Assembly: GCA_040882505.1 (NCBI GenBank)
Contig: JBBEBE010000002.1
Location: 372,001-436,000, forward strand
DNA from: JBBEBE01 sp040882505
Lineage (GTDB): Bacteria > Bacteroidota > Rhodothermia > Balneolales > Balneolaceae
Direction: 5' to 3'
Length of the DNA: 64,000 nucleotides
Below, piece after piece: positions 1 to 9,348 of the stretch. A program made the translations under genes and the position numbers. The notes below the pieces were generated by a model. It was not told the origin of the DNA and did no database searches. It worked only from the letters and a program-made list of their open reading frames with translations. Numbering within the stretch: position 1 is the first letter of the stretch; each line of letters opens with the position of its first letter.

Positions 1-182
1 CATTCATTTTGCCTCTTGTGATTGCAGGAATGTTCTATTTGGTCAACCAAGAAGAGTGGATGGGTGAACACAAAGCGGGGATTTGGCTCAATACCGGGCT
101 TGCGTCTGCCTTTGTATTTGCTTCGGTTATCTCGTTTACCGCTCTGTTGTCTCTCATTGAACTGATTCAGGAGTTGGTCTGA
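1..182 (+). CDS. C-terminal end of a membrane transporter, probably Nramp-type metal ion transporter (partial)
   Basis: An open frame runs from the window edge to a TGA at 180-182 and overlaps the next start as ATGA. About 59 residues are visible. They form two hydrophobic segments separated by a short polar stretch with the motif WMGEH. A hydrophobic helix, an MGE-type loop and a final helix is the usual tail of Nramp (MntH) divalent metal transporters, so that is the preferred reading. The evidence is short, and a sugar-acid transporter would fit the aldolase context equally well. The stop-start overlap implies co-transcription with the aldolase. Confidence 0.45.
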   Translation, partial: FILPLVIAGMFYLVNQEEWMGEHKAGIWLNTGLASAFVFASVISFTALLSLIELIQELV

Positions 183-820
183 TGAATACAAAGTTGCGAA
201 ATCACATTTTGAAGAGCCGCCTGTTACCGGCTGTGACGTTGGAACATGCAGAAAAGGCGGTATCCGTCGCCAAGGCTCTACAGAAAGGCGGGCTGAACCT
301 GATGGAGATCACGTTCCGGACAGAAGGAGCCGCTCGCGCCATCGATGCCATTCGTCAGTCGGTTCCTTCGATGGTTATTGGTGCGGGGACACTCTTAACG
401 AAAGAGCAGGTTGACGAGGCGCGCGAGGCGGGTGCACAGTTTGGGTTGGCACCCGGATATCAGCCCGAATTGGTCGCACATGCCGAGTCCATCGGGTTGC
501 CGTTTATTCCGGGAGTTTCGACACCGTCCGAAATCGAGTGCGCCATGACTCAAGGGTGTTGGATCCAGAAGCTTTTTCCGGCGAATTTGCTGGGTGGTCC
601 GGATCTGATTCGTTCACTGACCGGGCCATACAAGCATACGAACCTTCGCCTCATCCCCATGGGAGGGGTTGGACTGGAGACGTTGACGGACTATTCGGGC
701 CTTTCGTTGATCGGGGCACTCGGAGGATCATGGTTGACGCCGACATCTGCCATCGATCGCGGAGAATTCGACAAAATCACCACACTGGTTCGGGAGTCAA
801 TCGAGAAGATCCGAGTTTAA
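182..820 (+). CDS. KDPG / KDPGal aldolase (2-dehydro-3-deoxy-phosphogluconate or -galactonate aldolase)
   Basis: This 212-residue class I aldolase cleaves 2-keto-3-deoxy-6-phosphogluconate or its galactonate epimer to pyruvate and glyceraldehyde 3-phosphate. The family signature is clear: the active-site Glu in MEITFRT (E42), the Schiff-base Lys in IQKLFPANLLGG (K130), the IPGVSTPSE loop and the phosphate-binding PMGGV segment. Length matches E. coli Eda and DgoA. The ATG overlaps the preceding stop. The convergent neighbour encodes a 2-keto-3-deoxygalactonokinase, whose product is KDPGal, so a DgoA-like role in galactonate catabolism is favoured. The sequence alone does not separate Eda from DgoA, so no symbol is given. 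Confidence 0.9.
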   Translation: MNTKLRNHILKSRLLPAVTLEHAEKAVSVAKALQKGGLNLMEITFRTEGAARAIDAIRQSVPSMVIGAGTLLTKEQVDEAREAGAQFGLAPGYQPELVAHAESIGLPFIPGVSTPSEIECAMTQGCWIQKLFPANLLGGPDLIRSLTGPYKHTNLRLIPMGGVGLETLTDYSGLSLIGALGGSWLTPTSAIDRGEFDKITTLVRESIEKIRV

Positions 821-1753
821 ATCGAGCCAGTGAAGTTGACCGGCGACGGTCAATGGGTCCGGGAGGTCCAACGACACGATTCGGTATCCCCGTTCCTGCA
901 GAGCTGTCCGGTAGAGGGGTTCAAGAGCAGGAGCCCCTGATACGACGACATCCATCGAATCAGGACCGGGAAGCCCCTCCAATTCACACCCGATCAACAA
1001 CCCGCTCAAATAGGAACGACTGATACGGTCGCCATCGGATCCGTTCAATACCTGACGTGCCCGAATGGTAAAAAGAGTGTGGAGCCACTCCTGCTTTCCC
1101 GAATCCCGGACACCCTCAAGAAATGAATCCGTGGAATTCGCATCCTCGAACGGCCCGAGAGAAGAGGAGAGAATGGTTGACGACTGAATCACCTCGAAAA
1201 GTTCGCCGGTCATCCACGTTTTGAACCCTTCCATTTGACGGCTGCGTAGGTAGAGGTGTTTGCTGTGGGTTCCCGGAAGCAGAACGATGAGATCCTTGTC
1301 CGGTAATACTCCGGACATGCCCAGGAGCTGAATTTCTTCTCCCCGCATGACGTCATCGGCCGACGCAATTCCGGAGAGAAGGATAATCGGCCATGGACAG
1401 GTATCGTCTGCCTGAATATGATCAAACGGGATGTTGGGGGTTTCAAGAGAAAGCGGCAGGTCTCCATAGGGGAGTTCGTTCATTCCGATCGAGGAGCTTG
1501 CCATGCCGGAAAGCAGGACGGTGAGTCCGTCGGTATTCTCCGAAAGGGTTTCTGAAAACTCACGCAGATGGGTTGCAAGTTTGTCTCTGAAAAAACGTGT
1601 TCGATTCGGTTCGTTTGATGCCCGCCACTGTCGGTCCACTTCTTTGATCCCGATGGGAGCCTGATGGTGTGCCACGACCGAACGGTCGGATTGACGAACA
1701 AAATAGAGGCGAAACGAACTGGTTCCCCAGTCACAACAAAAAATATGGGTCAT
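797..1753 (-). CDS. dgoK: 2-dehydro-3-deoxygalactonokinase
   Basis: This 318-residue cytoplasmic sugar-acid kinase phosphorylates 2-keto-3-deoxygalactonate at C6 in the De Ley-Doudoroff galactose pathway. The N-terminus has the DgoK phosphate-binding motif DWGTSSFR (D8-R15), followed by an LLSGMASSSIG segment and the characteristic MRGEEIQLLG block. Length is normal for the family. It is convergent with the aldolase gene and the two reading frames overlap by 24 bases (797-820), so the last codons of each lie in the other's antisense. No galactonate dehydratase or galactose dehydrogenase is present in the window. Confidence 0.88.
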   Translation of the reverse strand: MTHIFCCDWGTSSFRLYFVRQSDRSVVAHHQAPIGIKEVDRQWRASNEPNRTRFFRDKLATHLREFSETLSENTDGLTVLLSGMASSSIGMNELPYGDLPLSLETPNIPFDHIQADDTCPWPIILLSGIASADDVMRGEEIQLLGMSGVLPDKDLIVLLPGTHSKHLYLRSRQMEGFKTWMTGELFEVIQSSTILSSSLGPFEDANSTDSFLEGVRDSGKQEWLHTLFTIRARQVLNGSDGDRISRSYLSGLLIGCELEGLPGPDSMDVVVSGAPALEPLYRTALQERGYRIVSLDLPDPLTVAGQLHWLDLNSDLLD

Positions 1754-1942
1754 AATCGGGACTCAATGATCCAACTATTACATTTTACAGAGATACTCGG
1801 GACGACCGGTCTCCCATTCGGTGGACCTTTTTCCGTCCTGAAAGAGTTGTAAAAATGCTTGTTTCCACTCTCCTTTCCAACCCGATGTTTGTATTTTGAG
1901 CACTCTGAATGAATGAACAATCGAGTTGATTCCGAATTTGGC

Positions 1943-3112
1943 ATGTACAAAATTGAGCAGAGTTTCGAGGTTCGATATCACTACCCGGTCCACTTTGTTG
2001 ATGGCCTGCTGAAGCCGAACCAGTCGCTTCTTGCAGAGACCTTCCGAAGCGAGAATTCAGGCGAGCGGCCCAAGGTCATGGTCGTTATGGATCAAGGAGT
2101 TGTGGATGCCCACCCAACCCTCCTTGATGATTTTCTGGCGTATCACAAGATCTGGGCAGATGACTTTTCTCTTGCAGGAAATCCTGTTGTGGTCCCGGGG
2201 GGAGAACAGGTGAAGAGGGATTCGACGTGGGTGACTCATTTGATCGAACAGATGGATCGGGAAAAAGTGGACCGTCATTCGTATGTCTGTGCAATCGGTG
2301 GCGGTGCTGTGATCGACATGGCGGGCTATGCGGCCTCGATCACTCACCGGGGTATTCGGATCGTGCGAATTCCAACCACGGTATTGGCTCAAAACGATGC
2401 AGCTGTCGGTGTCAAAAATGGCGTCAATGCGTACGGGAAAAAGAATTTTCTGGGAACCTTTGCGATCCCGCATGCCGTCATCAACGATGCGTCTTTCCTT
2501 TCGACACTGGACGACCGGGACTGGCGATCCGGAATCGCGGAGGCCGTCAAGGTGGCTCTGATTCGGGATGGAGAGTTTTTTCGCGAACTTGAAGAGCTGG
2601 CACCCCTGCTTGCGCAACGGGACACCGAGGCCATGCAACGGTTGATCATTCGCTGTGCAGAGCTCCATTTGCGCCACATTGCGACCAGTGGGGATCCCTT
2701 CGAAACCGGTTCGGCCCGTCCACTCGATTTTGGCCACTGGTCGGCACACAAGCTGGAACAACTGAGTTCGTTCCACATTCGCCACGGGGAAGCCGTCGCG
2801 TCCGGAATTGCCCTCGACGTCATCTATTCCCGAATGATTGGACGAATTGACCGATCATTGGAGGAGCGGGTTCTGCATCTCTTCCGGAATTGTGGATTCG
2901 AGCTCTGGTATAACGAGATGGCTCCAACCGGTGACTCATGGCCGCTCTTTGAAGGCATTTCCGAGTTTCGTGAACACTTGGGGGGTGCGCTTACGTTGAC
3001 TCTCCTGGACGCCGAAGGAACAGGCGTTGAGGTGCACAGTGTTGACGAATCCGTCTACAGAGAGGCGACTGCGTTCCTGAAAACCTGGGTAAACGATCAC
3101 GTTCCGGCATGA
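1943..3112 (+). CDS. eboD: EboD-type 3-dehydroquinate synthase-like protein
   Basis: This 389-residue protein has the 3-dehydroquinate synthase fold: a GGG nucleotide-binding motif, an IPTTVLAQNDA segment, and the three metal-ligand positions E200, H265 and H281. The N-terminus (MYKIEQSF...YPVHF) resembles EboD of the Ebo cluster rather than AroB. The Ebo cluster is known from cyanobacteria, algae and Pseudomonas, where it is linked to moving natural-product precursors to the periplasm. I chose the ATG at 1943 because it matches that N-terminus; an ATG at 1913 would add ten residues, and neither has a clear ribosome-binding site. The stop overlaps the eboE start as ATGA. Confidence 0.82.
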   Translation: MYKIEQSFEVRYHYPVHFVDGLLKPNQSLLAETFRSENSGERPKVMVVMDQGVVDAHPTLLDDFLAYHKIWADDFSLAGNPVVVPGGEQVKRDSTWVTHLIEQMDREKVDRHSYVCAIGGGAVIDMAGYAASITHRGIRIVRIPTTVLAQNDAAVGVKNGVNAYGKKNFLGTFAIPHAVINDASFLSTLDDRDWRSGIAEAVKVALIRDGEFFRELEELAPLLAQRDTEAMQRLIIRCAELHLRHIATSGDPFETGSARPLDFGHWSAHKLEQLSSFHIRHGEAVASGIALDVIYSRMIGRIDRSLEERVLHLFRNCGFELWYNEMAPTGDSWPLFEGISEFREHLGGALTLTLLDAEGTGVEVHSVDESVYREATAFLKTWVNDHVPA

Positions 3113-4347
3113 TTCAACCATCATTTGGACATCGACACCTGACCTATTGCAGCAATGTACACCCCGGGGAGACGATCCACGCACATTTGGGGCAAATAGA
3201 TCGTCATCTTCCGCAAATCCGGAAGGTGCTCGGAACAGAGGAGCCCATGGGAACGGGGTTGAGAATCGCGTCGGATGCCTCCCGGGAGTTGATGGAGCGT
3301 TCCGAACTGGAACGGCTTTCACGATGGCTTCGGAACCGACATCTTTATCTCTTCACAATCAATGGATTTCCTTTTGGATCGTTTCACAAGACACGGGTAA
3401 AGGAGTCGGTTCATGAACCCGATTGGTCAACCAGGGAGCGACATGACTATACATCCCGATTGATCGAAATCCTTGCTTTTCTTCTTCCTGACGGGATGGA
3501 AGGGAGTATTTCCACATCTCCCGTCACGTACAAACACGGGTTTCATTCGGGTCATGCAATGGAGGGTGTCGCGTCACAAGCCGCGTGCTCATTGGCCGAC
3601 CTGGCTTGGAAAATGGAGCGCATTTCAATCGAACAGGGGAAGGAGATCCATCTGGACCTGGAACCGGAACCGGATGGCTATCTGGAGACGGCGGACGAGT
3701 GGATTCGATTCATGAACGAGGCGATGCTTCGGGATGGCGTGGATCGGCTCACAAACCAGACCGGAGCGGATAGAGAGACCTGTGAGCAGATCCTCCGAAA
3801 ACGCCTTCGACTCTGTTACGATACCTGTCACATGGCTCTGGCGTGGGAAGAACCGGAGTCTGTCCTGGAGCGACTGGACCACCATGGACTGAATCTGGGA
3901 AAAGTCCAGATCAGTTCGGCGTTGGCTGCCCGCATCCCTGACGACCCGGCCGGAAGGAGAGAGCTTCGGGACAAACTCCTGCCGTTTGTTGAACCGGTCT
4001 ATTTGCATCAGGTCGTCGGGATGACGTCTGATGGAGAGAAGCGTCAATACCGGGATCTGCCGGATGCCCTTGACTACCTGGATCGGTGCAGTGAGACGGA
4101 GTGGCGCATACACTTTCATATTCCGGTATTTCGGGAGCCGGGAGGAATGATCGGGTCCACTCACAACCATTGTACGGAGCTGCTCGAAGTATTGGCGAAC
4201 CGGACCGATGGAGAACATCTGGAGGTGGAAACGTATACGTGGGATCTGTTGCCGTCCGACCTGAAGGAGGATCTGGGAATCTCTATCGGTCGCGAATTAC
4301 AGTGGGTGTGTGAACAATTGGAATCCGTGAAACCCAAACAGAGATGA
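3109..4347 (+). CDS. eboE: EboE, TIM-barrel metabolite traffic protein
   Basis: This 412-residue protein begins with the EboE hallmark LTYCSNVHPGE. EboE resembles sugar-phosphate isomerases/epimerases of the xylose isomerase-like TIM-barrel class, and its substrate is unknown. Further in there is a histidine-bearing HLDLEPEPDG-like metal-site segment and a CYDTCHMALAWE stretch typical of AP-endonuclease-2-like barrels. It overlaps eboD by four bases upstream and eboF by four bases downstream, so the three are translationally coupled. No signal peptide is seen, so it should be cytoplasmic. The family call is strong, the biochemical role is not. Confidence 0.85.
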   Translation: MIQPSFGHRHLTYCSNVHPGETIHAHLGQIDRHLPQIRKVLGTEEPMGTGLRIASDASRELMERSELERLSRWLRNRHLYLFTINGFPFGSFHKTRVKESVHEPDWSTRERHDYTSRLIEILAFLLPDGMEGSISTSPVTYKHGFHSGHAMEGVASQAACSLADLAWKMERISIEQGKEIHLDLEPEPDGYLETADEWIRFMNEAMLRDGVDRLTNQTGADRETCEQILRKRLRLCYDTCHMALAWEEPESVLERLDHHGLNLGKVQISSALAARIPDDPAGRRELRDKLLPFVEPVYLHQVVGMTSDGEKRQYRDLPDALDYLDRCSETEWRIHFHIPVFREPGGMIGSTHNHCTELLEVLANRTDGEHLEVETYTWDLLPSDLKEDLGISIGRELQWVCEQLESVKPKQR

Positions 4348-5738
4348 GAGCTAAAAAGACAGTCGTACTGAATGCAGTGGGCTTGACCCCGGATCGAATA
4401 GGGCCGGAGACGCCCTTTCTTTCTGCATATCTCAAGGAGGCGACTCTCCGCCCCGTTCAATCCATGCTGCCTGCCGTTACCTGTTCTGTGCAGGCGACCT
4501 ATCTGACTGGAAAACAACCGGTTGATCATGGTATTGTAGGAAACGGTTGGTACTTCCGCGATATGGACGAGATTAAATTCTGGCGTCAATCGAACCGCTT
4601 GATCCAGGCAAAGAAGATCTGGGAGGAGCTAAAAGAACGGGATCCGGAGGCCACCACGGCCAATCTCTTTTGGTGGTACAACATGAACTCCGATGTCGAC
4701 TATCTGGTAACTCCCCGGCCCATCTACCGCTCGGACGGAGTGAAGATCCCCGATATTTTGACCTATCCAATGACGCTGCGGGACGAACTGCAGGACTCTC
4801 TGGGCCCGTTTCCCCTGTTCAAGTTTTGGGGTCCGATGACCTCCATTGAGTCGACCCAATGGATCGCGGAAGCCGCCAAAAGGGTAGAAGAAGCGTATCA
4901 ACCCACACTGTCGTTGGTCTATCTTCCCCATCTGGATTACAACCATCAACGAGTTGGTCCGGATCATCCGGATAGTTGGAAAGATCTTCGGGATCTGGAC
5001 CGGGTGCTCGAAGATTTGATCGGCTTTTTCGAAGAGCGGGACGCGCACGTTCTCCTTCTCTCGGAGTATGGAATCGAACCGGTTCACAAACCCGTACATC
5101 TCAATCGGAAATTGCGAGAAAATGGCTATGTAACCGTGCGAAACGAGATGGGTGGGGAGGTCTTGATTCCCGGAGCGAGTCGTGCGTTTGCGGTCGCCGA
5201 TCACCAAGTGGCTCATCTTTATATCAAGCGTAGCGAGGATGTAGAGCCGGTGCGACATCTGTTGTCAGGGATGGACGGTGTGGAGAAGGTACTGGATCGC
5301 GAAGACATGAAACGAGAGGGATTGCATCATGAACGGAGCGGAGAGTTGGTGGCGATCGCCGAACCGGACGCCTGGTTTACCTACTACTACTGGCTGGATG
5401 AATCCTGTGCTCCCGATTTTGCACCGACCGTGGATATTCACACCAAACCCGGATACGATCCGGCAGAACTACTGATCAATTCGGATCTTCGAATGCCCAA
5501 ACTGAGAGCTGCACGCCGTTTACTGCAAAAAAAACTTGGATTCCGGTATCGAATGGATCTCGTTTCCACGCGGGGAGAGGGCGTACGTGGATCCCACGGA
5601 CGCCACTCCTCGACACCGGAGCGGGGTCCTCTGTTGATTACCCGACAGAGCGAAACGATCGACCGTGCATCACTGGCCGCAACGGATGTCCATGATGTCA
5701 TTCTGGATCACCTGTTTCCGGGTACCGGTAAAACCTGA
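4344..5738 (+). CDS. eboF: EboF, alkaline phosphatase / nucleotide pyrophosphatase superfamily protein
   Basis: This 464-residue protein of the NPP/alkaline phosphatase superfamily carries the nucleophile region PAVTCSVQATYLTG (candidate nucleophile T46), followed by YLPHLDYNHQRVGP, the usual Asp/His metal-binding block. The later metal motif, SDHGM in classical NPP enzymes, reads SEYGI here. There is no obvious signal peptide. It is the last gene of the coupled eboDEF set; eboA, eboB and eboC are absent on both sides within the window. It could also be described simply as a type I phosphodiesterase/phosphatase, but position and order make EboF likely. Confidence 0.82.
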   Translation: MRAKKTVVLNAVGLTPDRIGPETPFLSAYLKEATLRPVQSMLPAVTCSVQATYLTGKQPVDHGIVGNGWYFRDMDEIKFWRQSNRLIQAKKIWEELKERDPEATTANLFWWYNMNSDVDYLVTPRPIYRSDGVKIPDILTYPMTLRDELQDSLGPFPLFKFWGPMTSIESTQWIAEAAKRVEEAYQPTLSLVYLPHLDYNHQRVGPDHPDSWKDLRDLDRVLEDLIGFFEERDAHVLLLSEYGIEPVHKPVHLNRKLRENGYVTVRNEMGGEVLIPGASRAFAVADHQVAHLYIKRSEDVEPVRHLLSGMDGVEKVLDREDMKREGLHHERSGELVAIAEPDAWFTYYYWLDESCAPDFAPTVDIHTKPGYDPAELLINSDLRMPKLRAARRLLQKKLGFRYRMDLVSTRGEGVRGSHGRHSSTPERGPLLITRQSETIDRASLAATDVHDVILDHLFPGTGKT

Positions 5739-5808
5739 TTTCCGAGTCGATGAGTTGGTGGAGGCTTTGATTTTATTGTATCATAGCCGTTGAACGGGCC
5801 GAACCGGT

Positions 5809-8800
5809 GTGTTGAGGGTTTACGGCCTGTCAAAGTCAGGATTCAGGAACTACGTGGTCACATCCTCCATGATGCAATGTAATGGGTTGTACTCTGCTCT
5901 CTGTTGTCTGCTCATCTTGATGGCGGCCGGATGTCGTTCCGGGAACGTGCCGCCGGAACCGGGAAGCGAGGCATTCGCCAAGCTGGTCTCCGATGCGCAC
6001 ATTGCAGACGTGGCGACGCATACGGATCAACTCCCCTTTGGTATGCAGAAGATGGAGAGCCTTACCGAACAAGCTCCCCGGGAGGCCTCTTTTTGGGCAA
6101 ATCTGGCCCTGCAACGGATGCGATTCGGCGCATTGGACCAAGCCCGGGAAGCGGTTGAAAAGGCGTTGGAACTGGAGCCGGACGAGCCGGTGCTTCTTTT
6201 CAATGCCGGTGAAATCGAAAGTCGGTACGGGAATCTGGAAGCGGCCGAGCAGTCTTACCGACGTGCAGCCGAGGGGGCACCGGAGAGACTTCTGTTTTTG
6301 ATGACTTGGGTACTGGAAGCCGACAGACTGGAGGATCCAGGACTCCGAGAGCAGCAGATCGAAACTCTGGAGAAGGCGCATCGCATCGCTCCCGGGAACC
6401 TGGTTGTCCTCTTTGAACGTCTTCGGTTTTCTGTACGGGAGGAGGATCCCGATGCCGCTCGAATCTGGTTGAACCGACTCGCAACAACGATCGAAAATCC
6501 GGACGCAGAGCTAAGCAGACAGTTGGACCAGATCGCCGGTGTATTGGAAACCGGAATCTCTCGCCAGTTGGTCCTCGAACTCTCCTATCTTCGACACACA
6601 CTCGAGATGCACTCGGGGTTTCAACGGAACCTGGATCAGGTGCGTCGTCCTCCGGGAGAACCGGGACTCTGGGTTCAGCATTGGTTCTGGTTGCCGGCTC
6701 CACAACCGTGGGCGGCACCTGCCGACACGACGCTTCGGTTTCAGGACGAACCGGTTCAGCCCGATGAAACGGTTCGAGTGATTCCTGAACAGACGCAATG
6801 GATCGGTGTCTGGACGTTGTTGGATGATCGACCACCTCTTCCGGTATGGGTTGTGGATAACGAGATTGTGATCGATGACGAGAACCGGATCTCCCTGCCG
6901 GAAACAGTTGACAACAATCTTCTCCATTCCCGACAGCTCGCCACGCTGGATATGAATCAGAATTTCCGGAATGATTTGATTTTCGCCAGTGAGAGTGGGG
7001 TATATCTTTATCGTCACGAGGAGGATGGATCCTTTTCGAATGTGAGCCAGAGTCATCTCCCCGAACAGGTTCGGCATCGTTCCTGGGACCGGGTTTGGGT
7101 GATCGATCTGGATCAGGACGGGGATCTGGATTTGATCCTGTCATCTCCCGGGCAGAGCCAACTTCTGATCAGTGATGGCGAACGGTTTCAGGAGAGTGAC
7201 CGACTTCCGATTACGGATCCAATGCGTCAGGTCATCGTCACGGATTTGTCCAGTGACGGAGCCGCAGATCTGCTTGTGGTTGATGGGTCGGGAACGCTTC
7301 GACTGTTTGTGAACGAGCGTCAGGGAGTCTATCGAGAGTCGGGCCTTCCCGAATCAGAGGAAGAGATCGTGGATGTAGCGGTTGAAGATCTGAATGGGGA
7401 CGGCATGCTGGATCTTCTCGGACTTGAAGCGGACGGAACGGTTGTCCGGATTCATCGAAGCCTGTATGATCAACCATGGATGCGGGAGATTTGGTTGGAA
7501 GGGGAGCGTTCGGTCTGTTTTCCGGATTGTCGAGAGGGTACGTTGATGTTGGGGGATCTGGATCTGAACGGGAATCTTGATCTGGTGCTCTCTGCATCGT
7601 CCCGAACCGATGTTTGGCTCTCGGAAGATGGCGGGGCGTTGCGACGGGTAGAGCCATCGATTCCGGGTGGAGCCATGGATCTGGCCGATCTGGATGGAGA
7701 CAATCGGTTGGATGTGGTGGGTCGATCCGGGGAGGAGGGAACCTGGGTGCGATATAGTCTGGGTAAAGCAGGCTATTCCGGTGAGACGATCCGTGTTCGG
7801 GCGTCCGGGACAGAAGGGGATCGCAGAATCAACTCGTTCGGTTTGGGTGGGGAGTTGGAGGTCCGTAGCGGTGAACTCTATGTCAAGCGACGAATTGACC
7901 GATCCAACCTGCATGTCGGCCTGGGAACCCGTAGCGAAGCCGAAATGATTCGCATCATCTGGCCCAATGGATCCGTCCAGGCAGAGTTTAGCGAATTGGG
8001 GATGGGAAATACGATCATGAACGAGCAACTGTTGAAAGGATCTTGTCCCTGGCTGTTTGCCCATGACGGGACGGAGTTCGGGTTTGTGACCGATGCCATC
8101 TGGAGATCTCCACTCGGTCTTCGGATTAATGCACAGGAGACTCTTGGCGAGGTACAGACGTTTGACCGGGTTCGGGTCTCTTCCGGGCAGCTTGCACCGG
8201 TCGATGGTCGGTACCACCTTCGGATGACGGCGGAACTCTGGGAGACCCACTATTTTGATCATATGCAACTGCGTGCCGTTGATCACCCGGAAGGAACGAC
8301 GGTCTTTGTGGATGAACGGTTTGTTTTTCCGGCTCCGGATTTGACCCCGCGTTTATTGACGACTCCCGAACCCGTTGCCGCCGTGCTGGATTCCGAAGGG
8401 CGGGACCAATTGGATCGGGTGCAAGAACGGGACGGGCGATATCTACAGGCATTTGACAAGAGTGCGTATCAAGGGTTGGTCCACCCCCATACGATCGAAA
8501 TCGAATTGACGCCTCGAACGGAGAACACCCTGTTGATCCTGTCGGGATGGCTGCGACCGACCGACAGTTCCATTAATCTGGCATTGGGACAGGGGAACCG
8601 GGAAGCTCCGAGCGGATTGCGTGTGGACGTGTCCGAAGGGGAGAGCGACTGGCGAGTGTTGCATGAAGATTTCGGCGTGCCGGCCGGGAAAGAGAAGAGT
8701 ATCCTGCTCGATCTTTCAGATGCATTTGAATCCACGGAAGGGCGGCGGGTGAGGTTGAGTACGACCTCCGAGATCTATTGGGATGCCATTCGGCAGGCCG

Positions 8801-9348
8801 AATCACTGAATCCTGGCAACATGAAAGTCCATGTTCCGAATGCACTCCGGCAGGAGTTGCAGTTTCGCGGGTATTCTACGGTATCGAGGGCAGGTGAACA
8901 GTCTCCGGCGCTACCGGATTATACATCGTTGAGTGGTACATCTGCACGTTGGTTCGATTTGGAAGGTTTCTACACACGATTCGGCGATGTGCGAGAGTTG
9001 TTGGAACGCGTGGATGACCGGTATGTGATCATGAATGCCGGAGACGAGCTGGTTCTCGAGTACGAGGCGTTGCCTGACCCCGAACCGGGAATGATCCGGA
9101 CGTTTCTGTTCGATTCGGATGGGTGGGTCAAGGATGGTGATGTCAATACGGAAGGGTCGGCCACCGTAGGGCCGCTCCCGTATCACGAAATGGCAGAAAC
9201 CGATCACCAGAGGGATGCCCATCTGTTGGACGATCCGGTCTACCGCCGATTCCAGGAAGACTGGAGTCGCTATCATACCCGTTATGTGACTCCGTTGTCC
9301 AATCATTCCGTTCTGCGAACCGTGAATCCTGAAAGGAGGGGGTCATGA
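5809..9348 (+). CDS. Large TPR / FG-GAP (VCBS) / ASPIC-UnbV lipoprotein
   Basis: This protein has up to 1179 residues. A hydrophobic stretch ending in the lipobox LMAAGC (Cys about residue 42) predicts a lipoprotein. Next come TPR-like helices (about residues 75-240), FG-GAP/VCBS-type repeats with DLDQDGDLDLIL-like calcium-binding loops (about 390-640) and an ASPIC/UnbV-type region (about 650-740, IIWPNGSVQ). The C-terminal 430 residues begin CPWLFAHDG and include an ELWETHYFD segment. The GTG at 5809 gives a basic n-region; the ATGs at 5869 and 5872 give a shorter signal without positive charge, and no start has a good ribosome-binding site. The stop overlaps the next gene as ATGA. Function is unknown; it is presumably a periplasmic or surface beta-propeller scaffold. 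Confidence 0.75.
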   Translation: MLRVYGLSKSGFRNYVVTSSMMQCNGLYSALCCLLILMAAGCRSGNVPPEPGSEAFAKLVSDAHIADVATHTDQLPFGMQKMESLTEQAPREASFWANLALQRMRFGALDQAREAVEKALELEPDEPVLLFNAGEIESRYGNLEAAEQSYRRAAEGAPERLLFLMTWVLEADRLEDPGLREQQIETLEKAHRIAPGNLVVLFERLRFSVREEDPDAARIWLNRLATTIENPDAELSRQLDQIAGVLETGISRQLVLELSYLRHTLEMHSGFQRNLDQVRRPPGEPGLWVQHWFWLPAPQPWAAPADTTLRFQDEPVQPDETVRVIPEQTQWIGVWTLLDDRPPLPVWVVDNEIVIDDENRISLPETVDNNLLHSRQLATLDMNQNFRNDLIFASESGVYLYRHEEDGSFSNVSQSHLPEQVRHRSWDRVWVIDLDQDGDLDLILSSPGQSQLLISDGERFQESDRLPITDPMRQVIVTDLSSDGAADLLVVDGSGTLRLFVNERQGVYRESGLPESEEEIVDVAVEDLNGDGMLDLLGLEADGTVVRIHRSLYDQPWMREIWLEGERSVCFPDCREGTLMLGDLDLNGNLDLVLSASSRTDVWLSEDGGALRRVEPSIPGGAMDLADLDGDNRLDVVGRSGEEGTWVRYSLGKAGYSGETIRVRASGTEGDRRINSFGLGGELEVRSGELYVKRRIDRSNLHVGLGTRSEAEMIRIIWPNGSVQAEFSELGMGNTIMNEQLLKGSCPWLFAHDGTEFGFVTDAIWRSPLGLRINAQETLGEVQTFDRVRVSSGQLAPVDGRYHLRMTAELWETHYFDHMQLRAVDHPEGTTVFVDERFVFPAPDLTPRLLTTPEPVAAVLDSEGRDQLDRVQERDGRYLQAFDKSAYQGLVHPHTIEIELTPRTENTLLILSGWLRPTDSSINLALGQGNREAPSGLRVDVSEGESDWRVLHEDFGVPAGKEKSILLDLSDAFESTEGRRVRLSTTSEIYWDAIRQAESLNPGNMKVHVPNALRQELQFRGYSTVSRAGEQSPALPDYTSLSGTSARWFDLEGFYTRFGDVRELLERVDDRYVIMNAGDELVLEYEALPDPEPGMIRTFLFDSDGWVKDGDVNTEGSATVGPLPYHEMAETDHQRDAHLLDDPVYRRFQEDWSRYHTRYVTPLSNHSVLRTVNPERRGS

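Noticed and set aside
6200..8286. Several minus-strand frames of 188-314 codons
   Set aside because: Antisense to the TPR/VCBS lipoprotein gene; Arg/Pro/Ser-rich without motifs, as expected from codon bias.
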